Shown: positions 12,744-24,349 of the stretch, one piece after another
Layout of the letters: the number at the start of each line of letters is the position of its first letter
Position numbering within the stretch: position 1 is the first letter of the stretch
Assembly (NCBI GenBank): GCA_003971905.1
Contig: RSEE01000018.1
Span: forward strand, 186,001 to 250,000
DNA length: 64,000 nt
Direction: 5' to 3'
DNA from: Moniliella sp. 'wahieum'
Taxonomy: Eukaryota > Basidiomycota > Moniliellomycetes > Moniliellales > Moniliellaceae
Program-made: the position numbers and the translations under genes
Notes under the pieces: model-generated
The model's input: only the letters and a program-made list of their open reading frames with translations
The model's database searches: none
Told to the model about the DNA's origin: nothing

Positions 12744-13240
12744 TGCGCATCAGGGGTGGCGGGAATTCGACGAGACATCAATTACAGAACAGAGGGCAAA
12801 TGGCTGGGGATCCGGGTGATACCCGGCGCGATACATGATACGCATGAGATGTGAGTGTTTGGTTAGCAGGGAAAGGGCGTATTAGGGAGGAACACCGGTA
12901 TATAGAGGGGCATGAATTGCAGGTAATGAAACAGGAATTTGTAAGGGGACGACGCCTGGTGGCACCGAACCGCCAAGTGCAAAAGGAGCACAGATATGTC
13001 ATCTGCACGCCGTATTGTACCGGCGATCCAAGTCGCGCCGGGTTGTGACGTTCTCGCCCGATAAAGCAACAGATCACAAGCAAAAAGTCTATGATGTCAG
13101 ACACAACAAATGAGACCGGTCACAAATGTTATACTTCGAAGCTGTGGCTGCAGCCTCCCCAAACGAAGACATATATGTGTACTCTGTCACGGGCGGGGCG
13201 CCGCCAGGGGCCCGCCCTGGGGTTTTTGGGGTACAATCCC

Positions 13241-13681
13241 TTAGGCGACGGTAGGTCGACTCACGGTAGTTTCGGGCTTAGGCCGGTTGGTGTGTCCGAG
13301 CGGAGCTAGGGACGAGGAGGAGGCCTTTGGTGGGGCGGCTGCACGTGTGGCAAGGCTGCGTCTGCACCGGCTTGGGCCGTAGTAACGTGTCTGAAGCCTC
13401 CGGGATTTAGGGACGGGAGGAGGCAGCGGCGGACAAAACTGCCTTAACTGGGACTGGGAATCGCGCGAAGGAGGGCTCGCGCGATTGGACTGAAGGGCTG
13501 GAGGACGAGGTCGGAAGAGATGTCGGACGCTAACAAGAGGAGCTGCCTGTACTGGATCAATTGGCTGGAAACGGGCAGGAGTCGGACAGGAGGGGGAAAG
13601 GGACGAAGGGGAGACGAGAGATGACGAGAATGGAAGGTGGGGGAAAAGATCCCCATCAACCAGGGGTACAGGCAGGATCAA
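13241..13681 (-). CDS. Possible Ser/Pro/Arg-rich protein or exon (weak)
   Basis: An open minus-strand frame of 146 codons starts at MILPVPLVDGDLFPHLPFSS and is rich in Ser, Pro, Arg and Leu (for example LRQFCPPLPPPVPKSRRLQ). No domain is recognised. A pyrimidine-rich stretch and an AAATAAG-type TATA candidate lie upstream near 13825-13835, which would suit a promoter. It could be a gene of its own, a terminal exon of the candidate just to the right, or chance. Coding status is not established. Confidence 0.2.
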   Translation of the reverse strand: MILPVPLVDGDLFPHLPFSSSLVSPSSLSPSCPTPARFQPIDPVQAAPLVSVRHLFRPRPPALQSNRASPPSRDSQSQLRQFCPPLPPPVPKSRRLQTRYYGPSRCRRSLATRAAAPPKASSSSLAPLGHTNRPKPETTVSRPTVA

Positions 13682-13917
13682 AAGGGAAACGGATACAAGA
13701 GGGGGTGTAGAAAGGAAGACATGTCAAAAGCGGGGTTGGTCGCCGCGGGCGCGACCGAGAAAGGAAACGGAAACGGGGACGGGGCGACAGATGCCGCCAC
13801 GGCACTGGAAGCTCGGTGGCCTTATTTAGGCCGGCCGACTTGGACTTGGGCGGGGGGCGACTATTGTCGCGCGGAGCATGGCCCTTCGGCCACGATACTT
13901 AATTTAGCCAACCATCA

Positions 13918-14373
13918 TCACACTTGGTTGGCCTGCGGTGCACGCTCTACTGGGCATGTGCGGAACAGGCGGGCCTTAGCTTGGGTCGGACCATCTCGTG
14001 TCCGCCGCAGCCCGTGACATACTCCATTGGCCGTTGTATAGGCCGATACGCACATAGGTATCCCGAGGATGAGGGCGGCCACAGCTGGAAAGGAACTCCC
14101 AGATGGATGAGCCATCATACATCATACCTGAACGTTTGAGGACGCTGCAGAGGAGTGGAACCCAGAGATGGAGACGGCCACTGTTGTGGACACGAAGATA
14201 AACTGTGGAACAACTATATCAATGAGTAGAATAGTAGTCGAACCAATTCCTGTGGCCAACAGGCGGTGCGTCAGGCGGTGCGAGAGAGGAGAGGGGTTGA
14301 CGCAATGGGGTTGGCCACGGTCCGAAGGGGAGATGCCTGAGCTGCTCCGCTTTTTCAGCACCGCACTAGACAC
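13918..14373 (-). CDS. Possible small membrane protein (weak)
   Basis: On the minus strand, a frame starting MSSAVLKKRSSSGISPSDRG at 14373 contains a hydrophobic stretch (TTILLIDIVVPQFIFVSTTV) and ends in SSAASSNVQ followed by GTATGATG, a possible donor at about 14130. Downstream, after TTTCCAG, a second hydrophobic stretch (VAALILGIPMCVSAY) reads in another frame and runs into a further GTATGT. The two pieces could be exons of a short multi-pass membrane protein, but the 44-bp intron this requires is shorter than the others here and the frames do not join cleanly. No family recognised. Confidence 0.25.
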
Positions 14374-15444
14374 GCCCCCGTCGCTCGCAACGAAAAGCGC
14401 ATGACACTGGTGCCTTCGCTTAGATGGTAGGGCGTATTAAGAAGACGGAGGCGGATCTGCCGTATAACAACAGCGGCGGAGCCGTGCGTGGTAGTATGCT
14501 ACTCCATCCATGCCCCATAACGATATTCTTTCCTTCATACACTCTTCACGCGCCGAGGCCCGTATCATCGGCGTCGTCCCTGGCAATATTTGTTGCGCCA
14601 CGCTGGGAGAGAGTATCTAGTAGTAAGAGATACTGGATCAGGCTGGGATTCAGACTCGGTGGGAGAGTTCCATCACTCTCTTGACAGTTTACGTGACAAC
14701 CGAAGCAAAGTGTGCGTAACAGGCAGGGTGGAGCGGAGAGGTGGTGGTAGGTGAGATAATATTCGTCTCGGAATCGCCCCCTCTCTTTACCACAGCGAAT
14801 GACAGCCTGACATCGAGGTCATCGACACCCACCCGCAGCCGCTCACGCCTCAGTCTGTGCATCACTTGTCTCTCAAAGATACGTTGGTTGCCTTATACCC
14901 ACAACCTGCAGATACGTTGGGAAATGTAGTATATATTCCCTCTTGTGAGTGCTATAGAGTTCTTCCTTCAGTGGGCATTCCGTCATATGCATCATCATGC
15001 TGACCATCAATGCTGTTCCAGTTCAAGCAGCTTCAGGCTTCAGCCTACCAGCTTCACCGAATCAGGGGCCTCAGCGGTTCATATACACACATGCAAACGG
15101 CGCGGTGTGTAGGGGCGATCAATGACTTCGTTCAGTACAAGAAAAATCCGAGTGAGTTCATTATAATAGTACATCTGTCAACTGCCATGTACATATACCC
15201 GAAGGAACCAATCATGAAGTGGAGTGATCCGCAGAAGGTAGAATTGGCATGTGGAGAGTCCAGAAATGACATCGGAAAAACAGCTGGAGGCATGAAAAAG
15301 CAAGAGGCGAGACCAGGGATATAGTTATCTATACGGGTGAGAAAGAGCAAAAACAAAAAATGGGAAAGGCGGCAGCGGAAGAAGATCAGACTGTGCCAAT
15401 CATGGGTCAGTAAAAAGAGGTCCTATCCGAAGGCATCATCCGCT
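14374..15444. other. Spacer, no gene seen
   Basis: Upstream of the weak membrane-protein candidate and downstream of the ThrE-like gene. A CCAAT-type box (GAACCAATCATG) lies near 15206. The open frames carry no recognisable features. Confidence 0.5.
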
Positions 15445-18400
15445 TCAAGCGGGGAGAATATACGCACAAGAGAACATGCCCCCGCCACGGATACGACGAC
15501 CACCAACGCTCCATGCGATCATCGTGGCAGCAAAGAGGCCAACGCTGAGGCCCAGGGCGACAGACAAAAGAGTCTCTGCACCTGGAAGCCCGAGGAAACA
15601 GCTTGGTTGGCTGTAGTGGTACTATTGGTGTGGCATAGTCGGCCAAACCTCCCTGAGCAGACCAGCCGCTGGGAAGGAGATAAAGAATACCAGGGACCGC
15701 AACCACATAAGAGCGACCGTCAAAGATAAACCCATACACGGAAGAAGCCGTCCCAATGGCCAGGCTAGCAAGCATGGCGGTAAATCGTAAAATCGGAGCG
15801 GTGCTTAAGCGACGCGCGCTTGCTTGAAAATTTGTTCACACACCACCCCCAATGGAGATCAGAACCATCACATAGAACTCTTTGCGCGTTGGCTTGGCCG
15901 AATTGCGAAGAGCCATACAGATGGAGTAGGCGGGGACGGTGAGGAAAGCCCATTTCATCGAAATCGCATGGAAGTACCATTCGGGGCGGGAGCGAACCAT
16001 GTCGCAAGCGTGCGGCTGACTGGCATCAATAATCTTGCCAGACAAGAATGTCCAAGTCGCTGCGCCAACCGACAGGCCAAATCCTAAAAAAAACTGTACA
16101 GCACAGCGTACACCAGCCGTACCGAGCCCGAAATGATGGACTTGCTCTGCAGCTCCAGTGAGCCTTGCAAGAACATCATGCCAGGTAGGATGAGCACAAT
16201 CGAGGCCGGCGTGACCGCAGCATAGCAGAAGTACGAGCTGCCATTCTGGAATGCAACCGCTCCAATAACGAGTTGATTCCAGCGAAGCAGATCTCGAACA
16301 CGTTGGAGAGAAAACCTCAGCCGTGATCGTTGACTGGGCCAACACCAGTAAGCCCCCGAGAGGTGCAGCGAAGAAGACAATCGACAAAACTTCCATTGAA
16401 ACCCATGGGCCCCGCACAGATCATTGCACTGCAAAGAGCACCAATAATCACTGTCCAGAAACGATTAATCAGGGGCTTGCGGCGCATCAGCTCATCAAGT
16501 TGCTTGCTCGCCTCTTCAACCCCGACTTTGTCATGGATAACATTCCAGTAGATGGAATGCATGTCCGTGAGCTTAGCTGAAAAAGGCAGGGGAGTCAGTA
16601 CGTCTGGACACCAACACGAGGACATTAAAGGATGACCGACGAGAGACGTACATAGATCCTGCGTACTGGGCTGTTTGATGAAACGTGTGTCGGATGTGTG
16701 TGTCAGATCATCCCCGAACGAAAGGAGCATAAGCGAGGGAAGTAGATGCAGCGGCACGTAATATCGAGGACGCGAGCCGTGTACTGAACCGTCGCCTCAA
16801 TGCGGTGCGTGGGAGCGCCAAACATCATAAGCGCACGACAGAGCTTGAGCAAGAATTCTTGCCGCTGCAAAATGGCCGCGACATGCAGCGTGATCTGCAT
16901 TGGCGAAGAGTGAGTCAGTGGGGGTCCACCTGGGTAACGTAGCGGGGACGAAGAGGAGAGCGCACAGGGGGCAGCTGAGGTAGGGGGCAAAGGCGGGGGG
17001 GATACGCACGTAGATTTCCTGCTTTTTTGACGCTTCGCGCGTCTGCGCACCTTGCGCTGCCACTCGGCCTGTCTGACTTAGCCTTACGGTCGTGCGAAAG
17101 AGGGCCAAGTAGTCACCTCCTTCCGACATGGCATCAGGCGTAATTGCACTAGAATGGGAGCGGTGAGTGAGGTGCGAGACAGGCTTGGAGATGGCATGGC
17201 TGGCCTGGCTTAGCACAGACCGCTTCTGCGTAGAATCGCCAAAGCTGCTCATCGACATGTCGCGCTTGCCTGCCATTGAGGGGGGACTTCGCGTGCCATC
17301 CATCAAGGTAGGTGAGCTGACGGGCAAATAGTTGAGTACCACCTGGGGTGAGAGTGCCGCTGCCGCCAGGTACAGCCGCACCGACCGCCACGCCTGAACC
17401 GTAGCAGCAGCAGACGACCGAGATTCTCTGTTTGTGTGTTGGACCGCTAGCGTCAGCCAAGATCTTGGCTGTGCGGCGGAGCGTCTTGGCATTCATCCAG
17501 GAGCAGATACCGATCCAAAGTGAAGCCCGGGCGGAACGGGTTGGGGCCCAACTGGGCTTGCGCTGGGGACACTGCTCCTACCAAGTTGCCTGTAGTGGCT
17601 ATCAAAGCACCAGCGAACCAGCAGACGAACGTGCGGCGCGAGGGAGCTCCTCAAAGTCATAATCTACCCCGACGTCTTGCGCAATGCGTGAGCCCTCGTC
17701 TGGCCACCTGCTGACCTTGCCCACATCCGAGCGCGAGACGGGAGCAGAAGATAGAGCCGATGAAGCCATGTTCAAGGGCTGCTTGGCGTACCGCGAGACA
17801 TTATGCCCCCGGCTTCCCCCCATCCCCGAGCTGCTCGCTGGCCTGCCATCCATCTCGGGGGGGGAGAGAGGAGGAAGGGTGGCCGTCCATAGACTGAGCC
17901 TGCTCGCGCTGCTGCTGTTCATATAGCTTGAGTAGGTTCCCAAGCACACCCCCAGATTGAGGGAGGCGAGAGTCCATGCGATCCGGGGGCCCTCAATATC
18001 TGAGGAACTGTCGTTCCCGCCCTGTCCGCCCAACCCCATCATGACGCGGTGAGAATTGACGAGGGTGCAGCCTGTCGTTCGTATCGCGAAGGCCGCGCTT
18101 TGAAGGTCGCCGCCGCGCCATACAGTCTGAGTACGAACAGGAACAGACTTGGTATTGGTGGGGTCCTTCGCCCTTTTCCACGTCCAGATCATTCTCGTCC
18201 TCTTCATCGTCACCAATGTGACGTTTCAAGAAGTGGGTGGCACGTCGCAAGAGATTACCCTCCTCTTGCGGGTCCTTTTTAACGGGCATTGGCATCCCGT
18301 CCACTTCGCCCGAGATCATGGGAACATGATCAAAATCCGAGTCGTCGGTCGCGTTGTAGCTCCCAGGTGTGCTGCTCCCCGAGGGTGGCGCGGGAGGAGC

Positions 18401-19033
18401 AAAATCTTGCGAGTGCTCGTCCGTGTCAGCATTGGAGACTGCATCAGGACCCTTGTCCTGGATCTGCTGAAGATGATCCTGCAAAGCCCCGAGGACCTCA
18501 CCGTCGAGCCCGCGATCGTTGAGCTGCTGCACCGTCATGCCCTCCAGCGGGCCCGAAGCCACAGTCTTTTCTTCTGGTTGCTTCGGCGGGAACAGACTTC
18601 TCAACCTGGGTCTCACCCGAGCTGGAGCGTTCCTTCTCATCCAGGTTTCCGTGCAAAGGGAGGAGGTGTATCCCAGCGTACCGGCGATGGGAGTAGAAGG
18701 GTGGACATAGCCAGGGATGCGCTGTTCCAGATTAAGCGGGCCGGGATGGTTGGCACGACGCATGCCCCCACTGGGCGTGGAAGGAGACGGCGTGTCGACC
18801 CAACCGCGCATGGTCACCGTGGGGCCAGCGTGGTGGGAGGTGACCGGCAAGGTTGCGTCACCAGTGGTGTGGGCGCCGAAGCGCACGCGGCGTGCTTCGG
18901 CGGCGTCGGCATCGGCGGGGGGATCAGCACCACCACCACCCGCAATGGCAGGCGGGGCAGCGTGCAGAGACGCTGGATCCGATTGCCCCAGCATGCCCGG
19001 AGACGCGTGGAGGTTCGGGGAAGAGGAACTCAT
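15445..19033 (-). CDS. ThrE/DUF1212 family multi-pass membrane protein (yeast Prm10-like)
   Basis: Membrane protein of the ThrE (threonine/serine exporter-like, formerly DUF1212) family; yeast Prm10 is the best-known fungal relative, of unsettled function. The ATG at 19033 opens a disordered N-terminal region of about 500 residues, Ser/Pro/Asp-rich with acidic runs such as DDEEDENDLDVEKGEG. The ThrE core begins near 16894 with QEFLLKLCRALMMFGAPTHR, then LPSLMLLSFGDDLTHTSDTR, IYWNVIHDKVGVEEASKQLD and RKPLINRFWTVIIGALCSAM. Helices follow: LGGLLVLAQST, LVIGAVAFQNGSSYFCYAAV, IVLILPGMMFLQGSLEL, MVLISIGGGVCN, VVAVPGILYLLPSG and VALGLSVGLFAATMIAWSVG, ending in TGA at 15445. Two clear introns: 16895-17009 (GTGCGT...GCAG, 115 bp) and 16577-16651 (GTACGT...TTTCAG, 75 bp). 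At least four frame changes remain, one at a CCC run near 16745. Family assignment is firm; substrate is unknown. Confidence 0.85.
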
Positions 19034-22000
19034 CGACCGGTGGTGGTGGGAGGGGGAGGGGGACGTGGAGAGGGCGGAGAGAAGACAATAAGAGGAGCGG
19101 CACCGAGTGGCTGGGTCTTGGCGTTGTTGACGCGTGCGAAGGCTACCGCTGCCTCTGCCCCGAAGCGATGGCTCGCCGAGCGCGCCCTAGGAACGCCCGG
19201 CCATGGGAGCCGTCGGCTACGAATGATCGATGAGGGTGTGCGATGATCGAGCGCGGATGAACGCAGCGATGCCGAGTACGTGGAATGCATTACAGGAGCG
19301 TTTAGGCGTTCAGGACGCTTAGGACGCTTAGAACGTCGCTACTCAGACTGCGTACTGCGTTTGCTTGGATGCACACACCCATCATGCATGCACCACGCAT
19401 GCACCCTGCATCTGCGGCTCCAAATCAGGGGGGAGTGGATGTGGAGCAGGCAGGCAGTGGCCCAGTGTTCGTCGCGCCCGAGCCCACCCGTCGGCCACAT
19501 CACCAACCATACGTCATTCACTGGACCATCGCCACTATACAGCAATCACACGTCACATGTCACATGTCACCCAGGCCGACCACTTGGCCGAAGCAGGCGT
19601 CATACACCATACGCCCTGCATAGGCGTTTAGCGCTTAGCGCGTATGGCGCATCGCGGCCGTCTCCTGCCGTCCCATCGGCTGCCACAGGCCACCCTGTAC
19701 TACTCGCCGACGCCGTGGATCCCCAATAAGCCATGCATCGGGGAGAACCCTGTCCGCCAACGAGCCGCCCAGCTTGTGCAACATCTGCGCGACAGCCAAT
19801 GTGGAATTTGGTGCGAACGAGGAAAGGCGGACACGACGAAGACGAGGACAGGCAGACAGGCAGAGAGGCACACTATCAACCCCGTGGCCATCAATGCCAT
19901 TGTTACACATGTTGTACACGAACGCTACACGCTGTCGCCGCTGCAACTACTTTAATCGTTGGAGCAGCGACGTGTGATGTGTGACGTCGTCAGCGTCAGG
20001 CCTTCTGAGATCGGAGGGCGCTATTGCGCTGATGCAGGCCTTGGGCCTTAGGGCGCCTTGGCCTTAAGGCCTAAGACCCAAGGAGCTTAAAGCTATTCAA
20101 GCTTCAAGCTTCAAGGCCTACTGTATGGTTCGTTCTGCTGTAGCGGTGTGCAACATGCTGCATTCGTCTTCTGCGCCACTCACATCCAAGATCGTCCGCG
20201 CGATCGACCCAAACGCAGCAGAACGCTCCTGGCCGAAAAGCAGCGGGGAAGCAGAACCTTGGCATATCACGCTGTTGCTGCAAGCTTCAAGCTTCAAGCT
20301 TCACAACTCGGATCTCCAGATCTCTCTGAATCTCAGATCTCACCAGTCGCCGACGCTCGTTGCCACATGACACATGTCACTGTGTCACTGTGTCACACGT
20401 CACAATCTGTCGGGCGCTCGCGGGGGGTCTCACAGATCTCACACGTCATGCATGTCACACCGTGTCGCACACATTCATTCGTTTTTTCCATTGCCTGTGT
20501 ACAAGCACGCCAAGCTTGAAGCTTGAAGCTTCAATCTCTTCAAATCCCAAGGCCACCTTGGTTCCTCTCCTCGACTCCGTTAGCTACCAGAACTCAGGCC
20601 TCAGGCTATGGGGCATCACCAGCGTCACGCGTGACTATTAGGTCACACTACACCGCGACTACCTTCTTCCCCATTCCACCTTCCACCCACCGTCTGATCG
20701 GACTCTGCACTCCGCAGATTCTCACATAGACGTTGGACGTCATATTGATCATCGATCACCCTACAGCTCTATAGGACGTAAGTGGGTTCCGTACCAATGC
20801 CGAATGCGCTCCACCGGCTCACCATCTTGCATCAATATTCAACTCACAGAGCCACCACATGGACATATCATCGACCGAACATCAACTTTTTGCGCATCTG
20901 CAACGTGTATGCGCATAACAATCTGTTGTACTACAGGAGGGGAAAGGGATCCGGCGATAGAAGAGATGGGCCACCCAGGACAGGGAGGGCTGGTAGAAAC
21001 CTTATATGTGGGCCTTTTGGGAAAAAAGTGAAAAAATGAAGTTGAGGAAAGAGAGCCAAGACACGAGTGTCTGTCAAGTTTGTTGCCGTATACATACTGT
21101 GGTGTCCAGCGGGAAAAGGTTGCTCTGGGTTGCCACGCAGCTAGCGCTCAGGTGCTCGGGCCGCTTAGGCGCCATTAACCATTCTGCATGTGGTATGTAC
21201 ATGTGAGAAGGGCATACTATGTATCGCGCGTTTCTGTTGAGCTCATCTGTGATGATCGATTATCACACACGCCGTACGTGTCATGCTATTGTGTCTTGGT
21301 CGCGCGCCCGGCATCATGCATCAGCTGTTAATTTTTCAACTCGCCACAACGAGAGCGAGGTTTTGTCTCGGCCACACCGGCTCTGGGATCTCCTGGCCTG
21401 AATATACACAGTCGATCCACAACACGTGTTACAGGCGATAGGTCTCTTCCTCCCCTTTGCCTTGGAATCCATATCCTTGGCAAAGTTCGTCCATCATAGC
21501 TCCCAACACTGGAGTCCAGAGCGAGACAGCTGAGATGTATGACACGCGGCAGCCCAGCAGGCCAAAAAGCCCTCCGGTTCCCTTGCTTGCTCGTTGCTCG
21601 GCTGAGCGCGGAGCAACCGCCGGCGGCTCGTGCGCTTGGCTCCCATTAAGGCCCTTTCAGTCCCTCCTCACTGTGGGAGGCCTAGGAGATGTAGGCTATT
21701 TTCTTGCTTGTTGTCATCTCTGTTCCATAGCCCGCCCGGGGGCGACTAGCTACTTGAAGCTTGAGAGTCCCTCTGTAGGTGTTGTTGGTTAGCTGAGACC
21801 ACCACCACTAGTACAATTTCACCCTCTTCGAGTCATTCCCATCACGCACGACGTTCAAACGTTGACTAGGGGTGTCGCCGGGCGTGCATTACGGCCTGGT
21901 CTAGGCCCAGTTCCTTCGTCTGCTGGGTCCATACAGACTGCCAGTACCAGTAGCTCGCCCTTCCACACGCCGCCAATAGTCTACCGACGACTCATACAAA

Positions 22001-22377
22001 GTCCACCAATAGTTGACTCATATACTGACAACTGATCCTGACGTTCCTTCCGTCCGCCGGGGCGCCGATAAACACTGACATCCACCACTGCCCTCCATAT
22101 GCCCCAGGACTCAGGACTCAGGAATCCGCGTAATGATTAGGGAGGCAACAATGGAGTCGCGAGTCGGGGATAAAAAAACAAAATGGTATGCAATACGAGA
22201 ACTCTGCAACATCAATTCTCGAAATCTCCACGTTGAAGCTCCGAATGGGGCTGGTGCGCTGAAGCACTAGCTGCACCAGCTGCACTAGACACGCACGCGT
22301 CACACGATGTAGCCCACAGATGATCGAGATGAATGATGAATGGCCGAATCTCAGAGAATGGTTCAGGATTGGGCGCA
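19034..22377. other. Repeat-bearing spacer, no gene seen
   Basis: A 3.3-kb stretch between the ThrE-like promoter and the BCP1 3' end. It contains TTCAAGCTTC clusters at 20095-20117, 20280-20303 and 20512-20533, a GGCCTTAAGGCC palindrome field at 20030-20075, and short GTCACACGTCAC/CATGTCAC runs near 19545-19570 and 20365-20460. The open frames are low-complexity or stop-rich, and none resembles a protein family. Confidence 0.5.
20095..20117. repeat. TTCAAGCTTC dispersed motif cluster
   Basis: Tandem, overlapping copies of TTCAAGCTTC around the AAGCTT palindrome. The same unit, singly or in two to three copies, is found near 1840, 11711, 12205, 12301, 12334, 20281, 20515, 27181, 33440, 33875, 34160 and 34722. 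All these sites lie outside coding regions, or at the very 3' end of one (27181). The unit reads in both orientations, with TTGAAGCTTG as its reverse-type variant. Confidence 0.8.
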
Positions 22378-23314
22378 TCACGGAGCAAAGACAGACTCCA
22401 TCTCCTTGATGATAGGGCCATTTTGCCACGGGAACAGCCACCACCCGTCCAAATAGGGGTGTGTTGAATTGCTGATCCGCATCTGGAGGAGAAGGGAAGG
22501 GAAGTTGAAGGCGGAGGTGGCGTACTGGGCAAGGGAGGTTTTGTCAGTAAACGCCGCTTACCGGGATGGGGTGAGGGGATGGGGGAGAAGGAAAAGGCAA
22601 CGCACTTTCGTCAAGACAGAGTCTTCAGGATGGAACATGCCCATGTCGTCGTCGGATGTCTGAGGTGGAGCGCTTGCCAGCGTTAACCGGTGGGTCTTGC
22701 GCCGACGCTTCGATGGCTCATCGTCCACCTCCATATCATCGTCAGGCAGTGACGAGTTGGCAAACACGCGGCTAAAATGAGGTAATGGGATGGACGAGGA
22801 GTGCCCTCGCGGTAGGCCGCTTCGAGCTCCTCGTTCAGCAGGCGGTACAGTGGCGCAGCCACTTGAGGAGGAAGATTGATCAAACGTTCATGCAAAAGCA
22901 GCATCGGTGGTGTCCGGCCTTGAGCCAAAGCAGATCCCGAATCGGATGAGGGGAAGGGACCTTGTCGAGGAGCAGCTTGTGCAGGTCGCGAGCGGGCACG
23001 GGCGCGGCTGAGTCGGCAGTGAGGGAGAGCGGGCTAATGACGGCAAAAGGGTCGTTATCCACATCGTCCACCACCTTGATCACCGTTCCCAATCCGTTTT
23101 GCGCCCCGTTGGTAATGACCAGGTCGGCGAGGGCATCGACATCGACGCGCGGGGCCAAGGTGTGGAAGAGCTGGATGAAGAGGCGTTTGAGCGCAATGTA
23201 GTCGATCTCGTCCGGACTGGTAAAGTCAAAGTCGACATTGATCATGTCAACGTCTCCGTCGCTGTCGGAAGCATCGCCGGACGCATCCGCCTTGCGCTTG
23301 GGCTGGGCAGACAT
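22378..23314 (-). CDS. BCP1: BCP1/BCCIP family nuclear export and ribosome chaperone protein
   Basis: Homolog of yeast Bcp1, a nuclear protein needed for export of Mss4 and known as a chaperone of ribosomal protein Rpl23 (related to human BCCIP). The ATG at 23314 opens MSAQPKRKADASGD, then an acidic stretch and the hallmark INVDFDFTSPDEIDYIALKR. Further family blocks: ALADLVITNG, GTVIKVVDDVDNDPFAVISP, MLLLHERLINLPPQVAAPLY and FHPEDSVLTK. An intron at 22525-22605 (GTGCGT...CCCAG, 81 bp) leads to the last exon, YATSAFNFPSLLLQ and a Trp/Pro-rich end, stopping in TGA at 22378. Length about 290 residues, normal for the family. Two frame changes: one at an AAAA run (22774-22777, TTTT on the sense strand) between SHYLI and SRVFANS, one near 22915. 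An acidic nuclear protein is expected; the LINE-derived fragment at 23.54-23.65 kb lies about 230 bp upstream of the start. Confidence 0.9.
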
Positions 23315-24349
23315 GGTGTGGTGGGTTCGGGAGTTGGCGGGGCGCGGGAATCGCAGGAGCGCAGCCAGTCGTCCCCTGGGGGCAGCTGGACAAAAAAAAG
23401 TTGGATCGGTGCAACGCGTTGATGCCGAAGCGCGGAAGGATTGCAATTTGAAATTTGGGTTAGGGTCTAGCGTCCAGATAGAAGACACGGGTGAGACTTG
23501 CGATGCATGATGACGCGGAGGGTCGATGGCGGTGTACTCTGCATCCATACCATTCACAGAGCTCAAAGCTCATGGCGCTGGGACAAGGAAACGCTATGCC
23601 TAAACCGACCCGTTCATCTTGCGTGTGCGGCTGGGTAGCGCCACCCCGCTTACATGTACTGCCGTGTTCAACAACGCAAGTGACTATAGTCACTGGTATT
23701 TATAGCCCACGCGGATCCTCGGCAGTGCCCACCGCAGCGGCAGACACGCGACGGGGCTTCAACATCTCCTGGTTCGGGTGGAAAGAAGACAGTCGCCACC
23801 ACTTGCGCCATCGCCGTCGTGTTGGTCCTCGTCCCCGCTGTCGGCTGTCTCCCCATACGCGTGTCGATCAGGCTTTAGCAAAAGCTACCTACGCTCACAT
23901 TCGCTTCGCCCCAACAAGACTCATCCCAGGCCATCACTTAGGTTTTGCGCCGGACCAGACTGCCATTCCAGCAGCGCGCAGCTAATACCTGCCCACTCTG
24001 TTTGACCAACCCTGTGACCAGCTTTTGCCCATGTTGTTCTGTGTGGTGCTCTTCTGTAATGCCTTTAGTTCCCTGTATTGTTCGCATAACGCCCTCTCTC
24101 CTAATCTGGATGTTTACTTTCGGCTTACTAGCGAGGGAAGACCTAATACCCGCCATCCTGATTCCGTTCGCACAAAAAAGTCTCTACAATGCATCACATC
24201 CACGGATTGTCCTTCGTCACACTCACTCTCAGAGGAATACATCTAAACACAGGGTGATGCTAGTGGAGGGCCATTGGAGATCGGGAAACCATTCATCGGA
24301 TTGTACTGAAAGAAAAAAACAAGCAAAACTACGACGTGTGATGTTCGGA
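23315..24349. other. BCP1 upstream region and spacer
   Basis: Holds the BCP1 promoter region, the solitary repeat at 23542-23645, and otherwise nothing recognisable up to the 3' end of the beta-propeller-like gene. An open frame extends upstream of the BCP1 start on the same strand but has no family similarity before MSAQPKRK. Confidence 0.5.
23542..23645 (-). repeat. Solitary copy of the LINE 3'-end sequence
   Basis: About 100 bp closely resembles 61781-61871, the segment just past the stop codon of the LINE at the right end of the window. Shared stretches include CTGGGACA, AACGCTA, CTAAACCGA, CCGTTCATCTTGCG and GCGCCACC. Both copies have the same orientation. Similarity stops at about the same point on the 3' side of the element in both copies. 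On the other side this copy stops while the full element continues into its coding region, as expected of a severely 5'-truncated LINE insertion. The alternative, a dispersed small RNA gene, cannot be excluded without structure or transcript data. Confidence 0.6.

Larger units (their letters stand above)
10689..13240. other. Repeat-rich spacer
   Basis: No gene recognised. It holds a dense GCTCAGC/GGCTCAG repeat field (11290-11790), TTCAAGCTTC motifs (near 11711, 12205 and 12300-12340) and a CACTAGT tandem (12707-12743). The segments between them have stop-rich short frames only. Confidence 0.55.

Noticed and set aside
18149-19246. A 365-codon plus-strand open frame opposite the N-terminal part of the ThrE-like gene
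   Set aside because: Arg/Gly-rich composition of an antisense shadow; the minus strand carries the structured start and acidic, Ser/Pro-rich region continuous with the ThrE core.
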